This document shows, one piece after another, positions 9,433 to 19,539 of a DNA stretch of 64,000 bases (the first letter of the stretch is position 1; every line of letters starts with the position of its first letter). The stretch is from Promethearchaeota archaeon. Lineage in GTDB: Archaea; Asgardarchaeota; Lokiarchaeia; Sigynarchaeales; SOKP01. The stretch lies in the NCBI GenBank assembly GCA_030605085.1, contig JAUWBH010000003.1, positions 19,113 to 83,112 on the forward strand, written 5' to 3'. The notes under the pieces were generated by a model. The model was not told the DNA's origin and did not search any database. It was given only the letters and a program-made list of their open reading frames with translations. A program made the position numbers and the translations under genes.

Positions 9433-10476
9433 ATGAGTAATGATCTAATTTACGGAACTATTTATACTGAATTTGACGATAAAATAGGACCTAATCCTAT
9501 TTTATGGGAGCCTTCTGATATATCTAAACATATTCGAAAGCTTGTGAGCATGAAAACAATTACCCTGTTAGCGGGCGAGGAAGATTTTATTCCAAAAAAG
9601 CTATTATTAATCCCTTTTCCATCAATAAATATGAAAGCATTAATAAAATACATTAATTGGGAAGATAAATCTCGACGTGCAGGGGAAGCATGGGCTTCAA
9701 TTACCTTATTGTTTAACGAATTTGACGATCTTATTTTTTATAAATATAAAGATGATCTTAAGCCAATATTTGAAGAAATTTCCGTAAAAATTGCTAATTC
9801 AGAAGATTTAAGAGTAAATAAAGGTAAATTTGCCATTGAATTTAACGGTTTTTACAATAAAATAATAAAAACTTTAGAGGATTTGCGCAAGAAAGAATTT
9901 TCTTCTGAGAAATTGGGAGCTTTTCCTGAAGGGGAAGATAGATTAGCTGAAAAAACAGACTTTTTATTTAAAATAATTGTCTGTGGAGATCCTGGAGTAG
10001 GAAAAACATCAATTATTCTAAGATTCACGGATAATGCTTTTACAAGAACATATTTACCTACTATTGGCGTAAATGTGACCGAAAAATGTATTAAGATTGA
10101 TGATCAATTAGTTGAATTTGTTATTTGGGATATAGCTGGGCAAATTAAGTTTCAAACTGTGAGGAAACACTTTTATAAAGGTGCAAAAGGGATATTTTTA
10201 ATATTCGACTTAACTTATGAAAAATCCTTCAATAATATTACAAAATGGTATGAAGATCTAAAAAAAAACGTAAAAAAATTTAAGAACATAAGCGGATTTA
10301 TTTTAGGAAATAAAAAGGATTTGGTTGATCAGAGAGAAATTTCTAAAGAAAAAGCGTTTATCCTCGCAAAAAAATTAAATTTTAAATATTTTGAAACATC
10401 GGCATTGACAGGAGAAAATGTAAACGATTCCTTTTATAGAATTGCTGAAAGGTTAATTTTAAAATTGAAGAATTGA
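9433..10476 (+). CDS. Longin-like domain fused to Rab/Ras-type GTPase
   Basis: A 347-residue protein. The N-terminal ~150 residues form a longin-like domain opening with YGTIYTEFDDKIGPNPILWE, whose D-x-x-G-P turn recurs in other proteins of this window. The GTPase domain follows from about residue 180 with P-loop GDPGVGKTS, switch I YLPTIGVN, G3 WDIAGQIKF (catalytic Gln kept, the usual Glu after it replaced by Ile), G4 GNKKD and G5 ETSALTGEN. This places a regulatory longin module and its GTPase in one chain. It probably works at membranes or signalling complexes. Confidence 0.85.
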   Translation: MSNDLIYGTIYTEFDDKIGPNPILWEPSDISKHIRKLVSMKTITLLAGEEDFIPKKLLLIPFPSINMKALIKYINWEDKSRRAGEAWASITLLFNEFDDLIFYKYKDDLKPIFEEISVKIANSEDLRVNKGKFAIEFNGFYNKIIKTLEDLRKKEFSSEKLGAFPEGEDRLAEKTDFLFKIIVCGDPGVGKTSIILRFTDNAFTRTYLPTIGVNVTEKCIKIDDQLVEFVIWDIAGQIKFQTVRKHFYKGAKGIFLIFDLTYEKSFNNITKWYEDLKKNVKKFKNISGFILGNKKDLVDQREISKEKAFILAKKLNFKYFETSALTGENVNDSFYRIAERLILKLKN

Positions 10477-10562
10477 TTTAGCCCATTAAAAGGTCGAGTC
10501 TTAGTATTGAAGAAAGATTAATGAATCAATAGCGGAATATTCAAATCTTTAAGCTTTTAAAA

Positions 10563-13397
10563 TCAACTAATCAGTTTCTTAAATCCTTCTAACTCTTTAA
10601 TATTTTCTAAGTCTTTTTCTTCTACGGCTTTAAGCTTATTTTGAGGGTTAAGCTCTATCGCTATTCTGAGGTATTCCAGCGCCTCATTAATGTTATTTAA
10701 TATACTATTAACACAGACTACATTAAATATTGCTACATCATTTTGGGGGTTATATTCAATAGCTTTTTTATATTCTGGTAATGCTTCTTCGTATTTGCCT
10801 TCTTTATAATACATAACTCCTTTTAGATTGGCTATAAAACTCTTTGCTAAATCATTTCCTATTTTATCTGAAATCTCAAAGGCTTTTTCCATATTTTTTT
10901 TAGTTTCTTTGACATCATTTAAATTATAATTACATATTATGATATTTTGGAGGTAGACGACACCAGTTTCAAGATTATTTAGTCTAGTTGTTATTTCAAA
11001 AGCCTTATTGAAATTTTCTATTGCCTCATAATATTTTCCCAAAGACAAAAATGCTCGACCAATATTATTATAACTTATATGAGTATTTTCATCCTCCTTT
11101 AATTCTTGGAAGATCTTAAGTGAATTTTTAAAATTATGAATAGATTCTTCATATCGTTGTTGATTTAATTGTATTAATCCCAAACTATTATATAATCTTC
11201 CCTTTATACCAGAACTTGCAAGATTCTTGTACATATCTAATGATTGCTGAAGATAATTATTAGCTCTCTCATAATCACCTAATGCCATATAAGAATCTCC
11301 AAGATAATAAAATAAATCATGTTTTCCGGGTTCATATTTTAATTCTTCAAAAATTTTAAGTTCATCAAGAAAAAATTGAATTGCTTTATTATAATCACCC
11401 AAATCATAATAAATCAAACCTATATTACCCAATGCATGTGCTTCTTCTGCTAATAATCCAACTTTTTTGGCAATTTTTTGTGATTTCTGATATACCTTAA
11501 TAGCTGTTGAATAATCTTTTTTTCCAAGATAATAAGTCCCTATGTTGGTGTAAGCAAGTATCATTCCTAAAGAATTCCCGGTCTCCTCGCTAATCTTATA
11601 CGCTCTTTGGAGATATTCAATAGCTTTTTCATCATCTTTTTGAAAGAGATAAACAGTCCCAATCCGATTTAAAACAGTACTTTGAAGATCTAAGGATCCT
11701 ATATTTTCACTGATTTCTAATGCTCGCATCAAAAATTTCAATGCATCTTGGTATTTATTTTGATTGCGATAAGTTATCCCAATATTAGTTAAAGTTGAAA
11801 CCATTCCTTTATAATAACCAAGTTCTTCTCTTATTTTTAGAACATTTTCAAGATATTCAAGAGCTTTTGAATGTTCCCTTAAATCTGTATAAATTCCGCC
11901 GATATTACTTAGATTAACTGCTCGACCATAAAGGTCTCCCAATTCTTCTTGTATTTTCATAGATTTTTGGTACATTTCAATTGCTTCATTATATTTACCT
12001 ATCATCTTGAAATTTGAACCTTTTGTTGTATAAACCTTAGCTTCCATCTCCAGATCGTTTATAGATTCATTTAATACCAATATCTCATCTAAAACTTCTA
12101 GTGATTTTTTATATTTACCCGTTTTGGAATAAGTTAAGCTCACATTAAGAAGTCCTACAATCTGACGTTCAGGTGATTTTAATTTTTTATTTATTTTGGA
12201 AGCAGTTTTATAATACTCCAGAGCCTTATCATATTCACTTCTATTATGGTGTCCTAAAGCTAAATAATTAAGAAAAGTTGATTTGTTTCTATCATCTTTC
12301 TTTTCTTTAGACAATTTTAAACCTTTAGATGCCATTCTCAGGACATCATCATAGCTTCCAAAGTCGTAATAAATGCTGCACGGGATTATCATTTTTTCTA
12401 ATTCTGTAGGATTTTCAATTATGTCTTTAAGCCAATCTAAAGGATTAATATTAAAAGGATTTTCATCGATTTTTGGCTCAAATTCTATTAAATTCTTTAT
12501 CATTCTTGAAGTATTAGTATTTACTCTATATACATGTTCAAGAGTTCTCATTAGATAAATGTCCATAAGTATATCATTTACTTTATCTCTCCTAACTGGA
12601 TTTTTTAGCATGGAATCAGTAATCTCATAAATTGATTCTTTACCACCATCATCAACAATAAAGTTAATCCAAATTACGCTTTTTAAATTTTTCAGCACTT
12701 TTAGGGTAGGTACAATATCAAAGTCATCACTTCCAGAATAGCCTATTACTACTAAACTTCTTCCATCTGATATATTTTCAAATAACGCTCTTTTAAAAGG
12801 TTCTATTTGAAAAACATCTATTCCTTCCTTGTTTGACCCAAAAGCTTGAATTGTCGCAACCAATGTATCTCTCGTATCTTTATCTTTTATTACATTCTTA
12901 GTAGATCCATGAATTTTATAGAGTGCTTTTATCTGTCGCTTGAATAATTCATCAGGATCATTGTGTTTTTCAAAGGCCCTTCTTGTAATTACTATTTTAA
13001 TTTCCTCCTTAGGAGTACCTAATTGAATAAGAGCATGTTCTATTAGAAAATCAAAATTCGTTGTCATAACGAAGTGACCTTTTCTAATCATATCCGCTAA
13101 GAAAAAATGCTGTATATTTGGTTTATCACATAGGCCATAAAAATCGATTATTTTAAGGTCTTCATCTAAATTATCTCTTATAACCTCAACAAGACCCTCA
13201 AAACGAAGGTCTTCTATTTCTAAAATCTTTTCAACCTCAGATTCTGGGCATGTATATTTTAAAATAGCCTCCATCATTGTCCGACCAGCAGGCAGACAAG
13301 ATGGCGCATCTACAGAAGATCCAGCACCTACAAGAAATGTAAATTTTTGATCTTTTGTAAATAAGTCTTTTATAGTTAGATTTGTCTCATTTATCAA
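10563..13397 (-). CDS. SIR2-like domain with TPR array, candidate NADase defence protein
   Basis: A 944-residue protein. Residues about 10-250 match the SIR2-like fold: FLVGAGSSVDAPSCLPAG (nucleotide loop), TTNFDFLIEHAL, a KIHGS motif with the catalytic-type His, and VVIGYSGSDDFD. Residues about 345-940 are at least fifteen TPR units of the long 40-residue type. In bacteria, SIR2 proteins with helical repeat tails deplete NAD+ on phage infection (DSR, Thoeris ThsA and relatives). The same role here is inferred; a deacylase role is less likely given the architecture. It stands alone, convergent with the longin-GTPase. Confidence 0.8.
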   Translation of the reverse strand: MINETNLTIKDLFTKDQKFTFLVGAGSSVDAPSCLPAGRTMMEAILKYTCPESEVEKILEIEDLRFEGLVEVIRDNLDEDLKIIDFYGLCDKPNIQHFFLADMIRKGHFVMTTNFDFLIEHALIQLGTPKEEIKIVITRRAFEKHNDPDELFKRQIKALYKIHGSTKNVIKDKDTRDTLVATIQAFGSNKEGIDVFQIEPFKRALFENISDGRSLVVIGYSGSDDFDIVPTLKVLKNLKSVIWINFIVDDGGKESIYEITDSMLKNPVRRDKVNDILMDIYLMRTLEHVYRVNTNTSRMIKNLIEFEPKIDENPFNINPLDWLKDIIENPTELEKMIIPCSIYYDFGSYDDVLRMASKGLKLSKEKKDDRNKSTFLNYLALGHHNRSEYDKALEYYKTASKINKKLKSPERQIVGLLNVSLTYSKTGKYKKSLEVLDEILVLNESINDLEMEAKVYTTKGSNFKMIGKYNEAIEMYQKSMKIQEELGDLYGRAVNLSNIGGIYTDLREHSKALEYLENVLKIREELGYYKGMVSTLTNIGITYRNQNKYQDALKFLMRALEISENIGSLDLQSTVLNRIGTVYLFQKDDEKAIEYLQRAYKISEETGNSLGMILAYTNIGTYYLGKKDYSTAIKVYQKSQKIAKKVGLLAEEAHALGNIGLIYYDLGDYNKAIQFFLDELKIFEELKYEPGKHDLFYYLGDSYMALGDYERANNYLQQSLDMYKNLASSGIKGRLYNSLGLIQLNQQRYEESIHNFKNSLKIFQELKEDENTHISYNNIGRAFLSLGKYYEAIENFNKAFEITTRLNNLETGVVYLQNIIICNYNLNDVKETKKNMEKAFEISDKIGNDLAKSFIANLKGVMYYKEGKYEEALPEYKKAIEYNPQNDVAIFNVVCVNSILNNINEALEYLRIAIELNPQNKLKAVEEKDLENIKELEGFKKLIS

Positions 13398-13499
13398 TAA
13401 CTTCTCAACTTATTAGTTAGAATCTTATTATAATTTGTTATAAAAAAAGAAATTAAAAAATTTTGTTAAAAAAAAAAGTGTGATTAAAAATTTAAATTT

Positions 13500-13994
13500 T
13501 CATTTATCCGGTGCCTTTCTTCCTAGCCATTTTTCGTAAAAAGTATCAATATCAGGCAAAAAATTGAACACTGTTGGGTAACCTGGTGGTACTGCTTCCA
13601 CATCTAGCAACGTAAAGCATCCAGGACAGAAATATTCTCGAAGTTCTTCCCAGTCGGGATCGCTACCCATGTAGGGAGGATATAGCTCCTCAATTGTTTC
13701 GGCTGTGTCTCTCACTCTTACCCTGCATTTAGTTTTCCAATTCACTTTATAATCTCCAAATTCGTATCCGCAGTCGCATTTAACGATTCTTTCCCCTCCT
13801 TTTGAAACTATATAAAGATGTTCGTGAAGCGGTAAAATTATTTTTTCTTTCCAAGGAACATGTTCTTGTAATATCTCAAGAATCATGTCAAACCTGTCAG
13901 GATCTTTTCTCCCACTAATAATTGGTCTTAATTCATTCCAGGTTAAATCCCCAGCAATCATTCTTTCTAATGTTTTTTTATCGTATTTTACCAC
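13500..13994 (-). CDS. acxC: Acetone carboxylase gamma subunit
   Basis: A 164-residue protein with the family's zinc-like cysteines (CDCGYEFGDYKVNWK and YFCPGCFTLLDVEAVPPGYP). Acetone carboxylase is an alpha2-beta2-gamma2 enzyme that makes acetoacetate from acetone and bicarbonate using ATP. The GTG start at 13994 directly abuts the stop of acxB and has a GGAGGTG ribosome site inside the acxB tail, so translation is probably coupled. Length matches the family. Confidence 0.92.
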   Translation of the reverse strand: MVKYDKKTLERMIAGDLTWNELRPIISGRKDPDRFDMILEILQEHVPWKEKIILPLHEHLYIVSKGGERIVKCDCGYEFGDYKVNWKTKCRVRVRDTAETIEELYPPYMGSDPDWEELREYFCPGCFTLLDVEAVPPGYPTVFNFLPDIDTFYEKWLGRKAPDK

Positions 13995-16211
13995 TTATTT
14001 CACCTCCATTTGGAAATCTTCGGGCAGTTTCCAAAATTCGCGAAATTCTTTTGCCCAATTCTTAGACAATTTTAAGCTCTCCGAAATTAAGGTACTCACA
14101 GCTTCATACAATTTGTTTTCCGTGATTTTTTTCCTTTCGTATTCCCAGAATTCTTCAAAACTCATTGATTTTTCCTTTCTTTCCTTTATTAACTCCTCTT
14201 GACGAGATTTCGTTGCTTTTTCATCAATTACCCATTCATCTTTGTTCTCATCGTAGTTCGCAACTACACCGTAAATTTTCTCTACCCAATCATGAGTGTA
14301 AATCCCATCGTCGAGGTCTTTCTTAACGCTTTCTACCTTTCTCTCCAGCGGGTCCCCGTATCCTGGCCCACCGCTTAAGCTATAATGTATAAGATCATAA
14401 TTCTCGAAAGTTACAGGGTAAATAACACAATAAGGCTTTCTCACAATGTTTCCCTTTATTAATCTTTCAAATTCACCATTACTCGGGTCAGGATCGCCTA
14501 AGGGATACTCTTTTTGATTTTCGAAAATTTCTTTCAAATTGGTATTAGTAGCATGGAGACGATATCCCGTTGGTTGAGGATACCCCCCATGCATACCTCC
14601 ACATCCACTAAAAACCAATCCCTCACGCGCTCCGAAAAAATCTACTTGTTCTGAAAAAGCAACTAACGCTATACCTTCATAGTTTGCACCACCCCGGTAT
14701 TTGCCATGTCCTGCATTGTTTGGCTTGACTTTTCTTGCTAAATAGGGTACACCGCCTTGGAATAGTTCCCAAGTTTCGACATCTCCGAGGTCAGATTCAG
14801 GATTCCACATAACATAGCCCCAATCGAGACCATCTCTAACGGCACTTGCTCCTAGTCCTTGACCACTTATCTCAAATGTAGATAAAGACCATCTTTGACC
14901 TTCGAGAGGTCCAGAAGAATAAACTCCCCCTCCTTGTATCGCATCCCCTGTCATTCCATATCCTGGAACAACTTCTTCTCTATAGCCGCGGGAAAATAAA
15001 CCATATGACAAGCATTTCATCATTCCTGTGTAGGCAGGTATTAAATTACCCCAAGGACACTGGTAAGAAAGATAAGGATCTCCTGGATTAGTCCATGTTC
15101 CTAATGGGTAATCGGTTTCCACAGCAAGATAAGCTCCATCGTTTACTTTATCTCCGTAAATCAAAATCTGGGTTAGAAGCACCCATTGACCTCCTTCCAT
15201 CGCTCCCTTACCGCAGTTAGTAGAGTGATGTGAAAACGCACTCGCTCCATCAAAACTTAAAGAGAAACCGCCATCCTCTTTTACTACTATTTCTATAGGT
15301 TGGTTGTTTATCCTGTCAACTTTTGCAATGGGTTGCCAAGCTTCATTTTTAAACGGACCATCAATAAAGGAAGCAGCTCTATATCTTCCAGGTATTAAAC
15401 GTTCTTTCACTCGTTCTTGTAGAACTATTTTTCCTTCCTCAATTACCTCTCTTACGAATCGTTTGTAGTAATCTAATCCTTCTCTTTCGATAAAATCATT
15501 AACAGAATCTTTGATCATTTGATTTCCACTCAAACGGCACTTTTCGTCCAATTCCCAGTACATTGGAGTTCTCACGGCTCTCTTAGCGTTGATCATATGA
15601 TCTTTCCATATTTTATCGTTAGAACCTATCTTTAAACAAGTGTAATAGACTCCATCGTCGAAACGTTGAACACAATTAAATAAGTCGTGACCTGGAGAGA
15701 TACCTCCTATATCAATTTGATGAGTTACGCCCGCGGCCCAGCTTATTAATTCTTCATTCCAGAATATTGGCATAATGGTCTGGACATCTGTGGTATGTAC
15801 ATTACCTGTCAAGCAATCATTGTTCAGAAAAATATCACCCGGATTAATTCCAACATCCTCTTCGTAATTCTCTCGTATTATAAATTTTATAGCTTCGCTC
15901 ATAGTATGAATGTGAACTAAAATACCAGTAGAAACGACTATTGAGTCACCCTCTGGAGTGTACAAGCCGAAGCAGAGCTCGCCGATTTCCTTTACAATGG
16001 GCGAAGCGGCTACATGTAATGCGGTTTCCCTTGCAGACACTATCGCACCTCTCAGACTAGCATAGCAGCGCTCATAATTAAACGGATCTTGTTCTTTTAA
16101 AGTAAGTTTTTCTATTCCATAATAACAGTTTGTTTCTTTAAAGAGTCTCTCGCTTTCTTCGAGCATTTCTATTAAAGTTTTTCCATTCCAGCCTAATGGT
16201 TTTTTCGACAT
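13995..16211 (-). CDS. acxB: Acetone carboxylase alpha subunit (hydantoinase B family)
   Basis: A 738-residue protein of the HyuB/acetone carboxylase alpha family, recognised by NDCLTGNVHTTDVQTIMPIF, GVTHQIDIGG, the Gly-rich AFSHHSTNCGKG and the C-terminal SGGPGYGDPLERK. The GGAGGTG ribosome site is 7 nt before ATG. It is the middle gene of acxA-acxB-acxC, with 3 bp between acxA and acxB. In the complex this subunit catalyses carboxylation with the beta subunit supplying ATP chemistry. A second, eroded copy of its last ~45 codons lies at 18536-18710. Confidence 0.92.
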   Translation of the reverse strand: MSKKPLGWNGKTLIEMLEESERLFKETNCYYGIEKLTLKEQDPFNYERCYASLRGAIVSARETALHVAASPIVKEIGELCFGLYTPEGDSIVVSTGILVHIHTMSEAIKFIIRENYEEDVGINPGDIFLNNDCLTGNVHTTDVQTIMPIFWNEELISWAAGVTHQIDIGGISPGHDLFNCVQRFDDGVYYTCLKIGSNDKIWKDHMINAKRAVRTPMYWELDEKCRLSGNQMIKDSVNDFIEREGLDYYKRFVREVIEEGKIVLQERVKERLIPGRYRAASFIDGPFKNEAWQPIAKVDRINNQPIEIVVKEDGGFSLSFDGASAFSHHSTNCGKGAMEGGQWVLLTQILIYGDKVNDGAYLAVETDYPLGTWTNPGDPYLSYQCPWGNLIPAYTGMMKCLSYGLFSRGYREEVVPGYGMTGDAIQGGGVYSSGPLEGQRWSLSTFEISGQGLGASAVRDGLDWGYVMWNPESDLGDVETWELFQGGVPYLARKVKPNNAGHGKYRGGANYEGIALVAFSEQVDFFGAREGLVFSGCGGMHGGYPQPTGYRLHATNTNLKEIFENQKEYPLGDPDPSNGEFERLIKGNIVRKPYCVIYPVTFENYDLIHYSLSGGPGYGDPLERKVESVKKDLDDGIYTHDWVEKIYGVVANYDENKDEWVIDEKATKSRQEELIKERKEKSMSFEEFWEYERKKITENKLYEAVSTLISESLKLSKNWAKEFREFWKLPEDFQMEVK

Positions 16212-16214
16212 TTT

Positions 16215-18371
16215 TTACACCTCCATATGAAAAATTCTGTGTTTATCAAGTTTAACCCGGTAACCTGGAGGGACTACAAGAGTAGTTGCTGGAGCCTCGA
16301 TGACCGCAGGTCCAACTATAATATTTCCAGACTGTAACAAACTCATTTCCCAAAGCGAGGCCTCATGCCACTCCTTTTCCCAAAATATATCTCTGCTCCC
16401 TTTAGAAGCTTCATTGTCGGGTTCTTCTCTACTTAAATCTTGTTCTGGTAATTTAGGTTTTGGTACTGGCACTACTCCTGTAGCTATCGCTTTAGTGATA
16501 TGATACCCTAGTTCGGGACTCTTTGTACCTCTTCGGAAGATCTCTTCAAACAAGTCATCATAACTTCTAGTGATTTTAATCAAATCCTCTGAATCATAAC
16601 GTTGTAATTCCTCTGAAAATTGTGTAGATAGCTCTTCAGTATGCGATTGTACTTCCAAGTCGTCAAACATACCAAAATATTGCATTCGAAGGGAGGGCCT
16701 GAATTCCATTTCAGAAGGATCTCTCCCCTCTTTTTCAAACTCCGTGACAATATTTCTTTTCAATTCTGACCATGTGGAGTTGATCATAGAAGCCACAAAA
16801 GTGTTCATGCTCCCGTCAGGAGGTAAAATCATATCTACTGTTTTTTCGTGTCTGTATGAGTGATCTGCACATGCGCATCCAAAGGCTGAAAATGCTGGGG
16901 CCCATTCTGGGATTAAAATATTTTCGAATTTTAATCCTCTTGCGTATCCTGCCACATGAAGAGGTCCTCCTCCGCCGAATGAAATCAAAGTATAATTTTC
17001 TGGACGAAATCCGAGACCTTGAATCATACCATTAAGATGGTTATTCATTTGGATTTCTATCAAATCTAAAGCCCCTCTAGCGGTGCTATAAGGGTCTACA
17101 TTTAATGGTTCTGCCAGTTGTTCTTCGATATATTTATAAGCTCTGTCTTTTTTTAATGGAATCTTCCCTCCCAGGAAATAATCTGGATTAAGATATCCTA
17201 AAATTATGCTACAGTCAGTCATTGTAACTGTCTCCACACCAGATTGCTCATTACACACTCCTATTTTATATCCAGCGCTTTCCGGACCAAATTCGAGCCT
17301 CCTTGAAATTTCATTGTATTTAACATACATTCCTGTACCTGCTCCAATAGAGTCTAACGCTATCATTGGAATATTTAATATGAACTTCCCGAGTGAACTT
17401 TCCCATTTAGCAGGGACATACCGCTCCATTACTAGCCCTACATCGAAACTTGTACCGCCTACATCCGAAGAGACCAAGTTTTTTATTCCGTATTTCTCGG
17501 CTATGAATTGAGTGCCTATCAGCCCACCAATCGGACCTGACACCATCGTTGGGATAAGAGATTTATGATAAGGTGAAATCGTCCCACCATAAGTAGTTAA
17601 AATTCTCAATGGAGCAGGAACACCCTTTTCTTTTAATCGTTCTGCAATCGCAATTAATTGTTTTCTTGAAGGTTCTGCTGCGTATTGTTCGATAACAAGC
17701 GCGTTAAGCCTTGGAGTTTCACCTCTGACCGGATTATGTTCACTTGATAAAATAATTGGAATCTCTTTACCTTTCTCCTTCATTACCTCTTCCGCAATAA
17801 ATCTTACGCCCATTTCATGACTTGCATTCATATAGGAACAAAGCAGGCACACACAAATGCTATCAATCCCCATATTAAGTAGTTCTTCTACCGCTTTCCT
17901 TGCTTCCTGTTCATAGAGTGGGATTAACTCCTCTCCCCAGAAGTTTATTCTTCCACGAACGCCTTTAATTTGCTTTCTGGGTATAAGTGGCACAGGATGT
18001 TCGTGTTCTCTAGCGTGCAGACGCCCTCCATAATCGAGCCATATCCAACATTGAAGTGCTCTGCCTAATCTCAGAAGATCTTCGAATCCAGCGTTTACAA
18101 TCACTCCAATGTTACTGTTTCCCTCCCGTTCCAAAAGTCTATTTAACATTGCCGTACCAGAATATACTAACGCTTCTACTGTTTTGCCTGATGCATCCAG
18201 AGTAGTGTCTCGATAAGATAAAGAATCCGCTATCGAATTAAGAATTCCTTCAGATTCGTTTTCTGGAGTCGTTTGCGCTTTTCCAACTGTAAATTTACCC
18301 TCTTCGTCTATTATAAAAGAATCTGTCATAGTTCCACCAGTATCTAATGCAATAGCTTTTAGTTTAACCAT
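16215..18371 (-). CDS. acxA: Acetone carboxylase beta subunit (hydantoinase A family)
   Basis: A 718-residue protein of the HyuA/oxoprolinase family. It opens with the actin-like ATPase loop ALDTGGTMTDSFIIDEEG and later has SSDVGGTSFDVGLV and a Gly-rich SFGGGGPLHVAGYA loop. It is the nucleotide-binding subunit that activates acetone and bicarbonate. A GAGGT ribosome site precedes ATG at 18371. It is first in the operon. The three subunits suggest growth on, or disposal of, acetone or a related ketone. Confidence 0.92.
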   Translation of the reverse strand: MVKLKAIALDTGGTMTDSFIIDEEGKFTVGKAQTTPENESEGILNSIADSLSYRDTTLDASGKTVEALVYSGTAMLNRLLEREGNSNIGVIVNAGFEDLLRLGRALQCWIWLDYGGRLHAREHEHPVPLIPRKQIKGVRGRINFWGEELIPLYEQEARKAVEELLNMGIDSICVCLLCSYMNASHEMGVRFIAEEVMKEKGKEIPIILSSEHNPVRGETPRLNALVIEQYAAEPSRKQLIAIAERLKEKGVPAPLRILTTYGGTISPYHKSLIPTMVSGPIGGLIGTQFIAEKYGIKNLVSSDVGGTSFDVGLVMERYVPAKWESSLGKFILNIPMIALDSIGAGTGMYVKYNEISRRLEFGPESAGYKIGVCNEQSGVETVTMTDCSIILGYLNPDYFLGGKIPLKKDRAYKYIEEQLAEPLNVDPYSTARGALDLIEIQMNNHLNGMIQGLGFRPENYTLISFGGGGPLHVAGYARGLKFENILIPEWAPAFSAFGCACADHSYRHEKTVDMILPPDGSMNTFVASMINSTWSELKRNIVTEFEKEGRDPSEMEFRPSLRMQYFGMFDDLEVQSHTEELSTQFSEELQRYDSEDLIKITRSYDDLFEEIFRRGTKSPELGYHITKAIATGVVPVPKPKLPEQDLSREEPDNEASKGSRDIFWEKEWHEASLWEMSLLQSGNIIVGPAVIEAPATTLVVPPGYRVKLDKHRIFHMEV

Positions 18372-18449
18372 TTTTTTACCTCAAATTTTAGAATTTATAT
18401 TAAATTTAATTTGATCTCAAAATAAATGTATCATTAATCTATTTTTTTT

Positions 18450-18475
18450 TAGATTTTATAAATCTTTATATTTAA
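18450..18475 (-). promoter_or_regulatory. Possible TATA element for acxABC
   Basis: On the minus strand an AAGATTTATAAAAT segment sits about 90 bp upstream of the acxA start. It fits an archaeal TATA box. The surroundings are AT-rich, so specificity is low. Confidence 0.3.
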
Positions 18476-18499
18476 TACTTATAAAATAAAGTTCTTAAA

Positions 18500-18522
18500 A
18501 AGAGAGACAGATTATCTCTCTT
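18500..18522 (-). terminator. Hairpin terminator of the acxB remnant
   Basis: Perfect 8-bp inverted repeat (AAGAGAGA / TCTCTCTT) with a 7-nt loop. On the minus strand it lies just after the stop of the acxB remnant and runs into a T-run. It looks like the terminator of a lost second operon. It is also upstream of acxA, so it could insulate it. Confidence 0.45.
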
Positions 18523-18535
18523 AAATTTTTTTTTA

Positions 18536-18710
18536 TTATACTTCATTTATTTCGAAATTATCTGGCAATTTCCAGAAAGCACTGAATTCTTTTACCCAAT
18601 TTTTAGATAGCTTTAAACTTACTGAATACATGAGTTTTACTTGATCACTTAATTTGCCCTCTATAATTTTTTTTTTTTTCTTTTTCTTCTTGCCAAAATT
18701 CATTGATAAT
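18536..18710 (-). pseudogene. Remnant of a second acetone carboxylase alpha subunit (3' end)
   Basis: The minus strand encodes SLKLSKNWVKEFSAFWKLP and then DNFEINEV before a TAA at 18536. This matches the end of intact acxB (SLKLSKNWAKEFREFWKLP, EDFQMEVK). Upstream, NEFWQEEKEKK, matching EEFWEYERKK of acxB, is in another frame across a long A-run. Nothing acxB-like precedes it. It is a decayed tail of a duplicate acx operon or a replaced older copy. Confidence 0.8.
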
Positions 18711-18807
18711 TATTCGTTTTTTAAAAAAAATTATTGTAAATAATGCCAAACTAAATGCAAATTCTAAAAAAGATAAAAAAAGTTTAAAATTAATTTTTTT
18801 AATCTAA

Positions 18808-19539
18808 TTACTTAACCATCTCATCGAATTCTTTTTCGGAAAGAAATCCTTTAAGGTTCATTATGTCTCTAATTTGGTCAAAGAGATCGGGGGATGCTTC
18901 CGTTGTTAAAGCACCTGCCCCAATAGAACTGATTTTACTATTTAATTCGTCAATTTGACTTATTTTTGATTCCAAATTTGTCTTGAGAAGATCGATTTCT
19001 CTCTCTTTATCAGAAATCTTTTCTTCAAGCTCTCTTTTTATGACAATAATTTCAGTATCTTTTTCTGAGGTTTTTCCCACTTCTATTTTAAGATCCTTAA
19101 TTTCCTTATGGAGATCTTCTATTTTTTTATCTTTTTCTGAAGATTTACCAATTTCTACATTAAGCTCAGAAACTTTAGATTCTAATTCCATAACTTTTGC
19201 AGAAATCGAACTAAATTTTTCTTCCTTTTCAGCAACTTTAGTCTCAGAATCCCTTAATTTTTTCTTTAAATCAGATATTTCATTTTCTAAATTTTTTTCT
19301 GTGGAAGATAACTTTTCATTTACTTCTGCTAAATTTTTTTCCGTGAAAGATAGCTTTTCATTAACCTCTGCCAAATCCTTTTCCTTTCCAGACAAGTCTA
19401 CTTTAGTGCTTCCTAAATCGTTCCTAGTTTCAATTAAATCTTTTTCTAAATTTTCTACTTTAGCTTTTATGTCTAATAAAGCGCTCCCATCAACTTTAGT
19501 AGATTTCCCTGCCGTCACTTTAGTCCAATCAATACTAAT
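18808..19539 (-). CDS. Long coiled-coil protein, paralogue of the 7.6-kb gene
   Basis: A protein of about 243 residues, nearly all heptad coiled coil with near-repeats (LAEVNEKLSFTEKN / LAEVNEKLSSTEKN), ending in DIMNLKGFLSEKEFDEMVK. The first canonical start is GTG at 19518, but the conserved segment ISIDWTKV lies upstream of it. A strong GAGGTG ribosome site (19548-19553) sits 8 nt before an ATT codon at 19537-19539. So either ATT is the start, or one A is missing from the following A-run and GTG at the ribosome site is used. Role unknown; a structural or scaffold protein is plausible. Confidence 0.7.
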   Translation of the reverse strand: MSIDWTKVTAGKSTKVDGSALLDIKAKVENLEKDLIETRNDLGSTKVDLSGKEKDLAEVNEKLSFTEKNLAEVNEKLSSTEKNLENEISDLKKKLRDSETKVAEKEEKFSSISAKVMELESKVSELNVEIGKSSEKDKKIEDLHKEIKDLKIEVGKTSEKDTEIIVIKRELEEKISDKEREIDLLKTNLESKISQIDELNSKISSIGAGALTTEASPDLFDQIRDIMNLKGFLSEKEFDEMVK

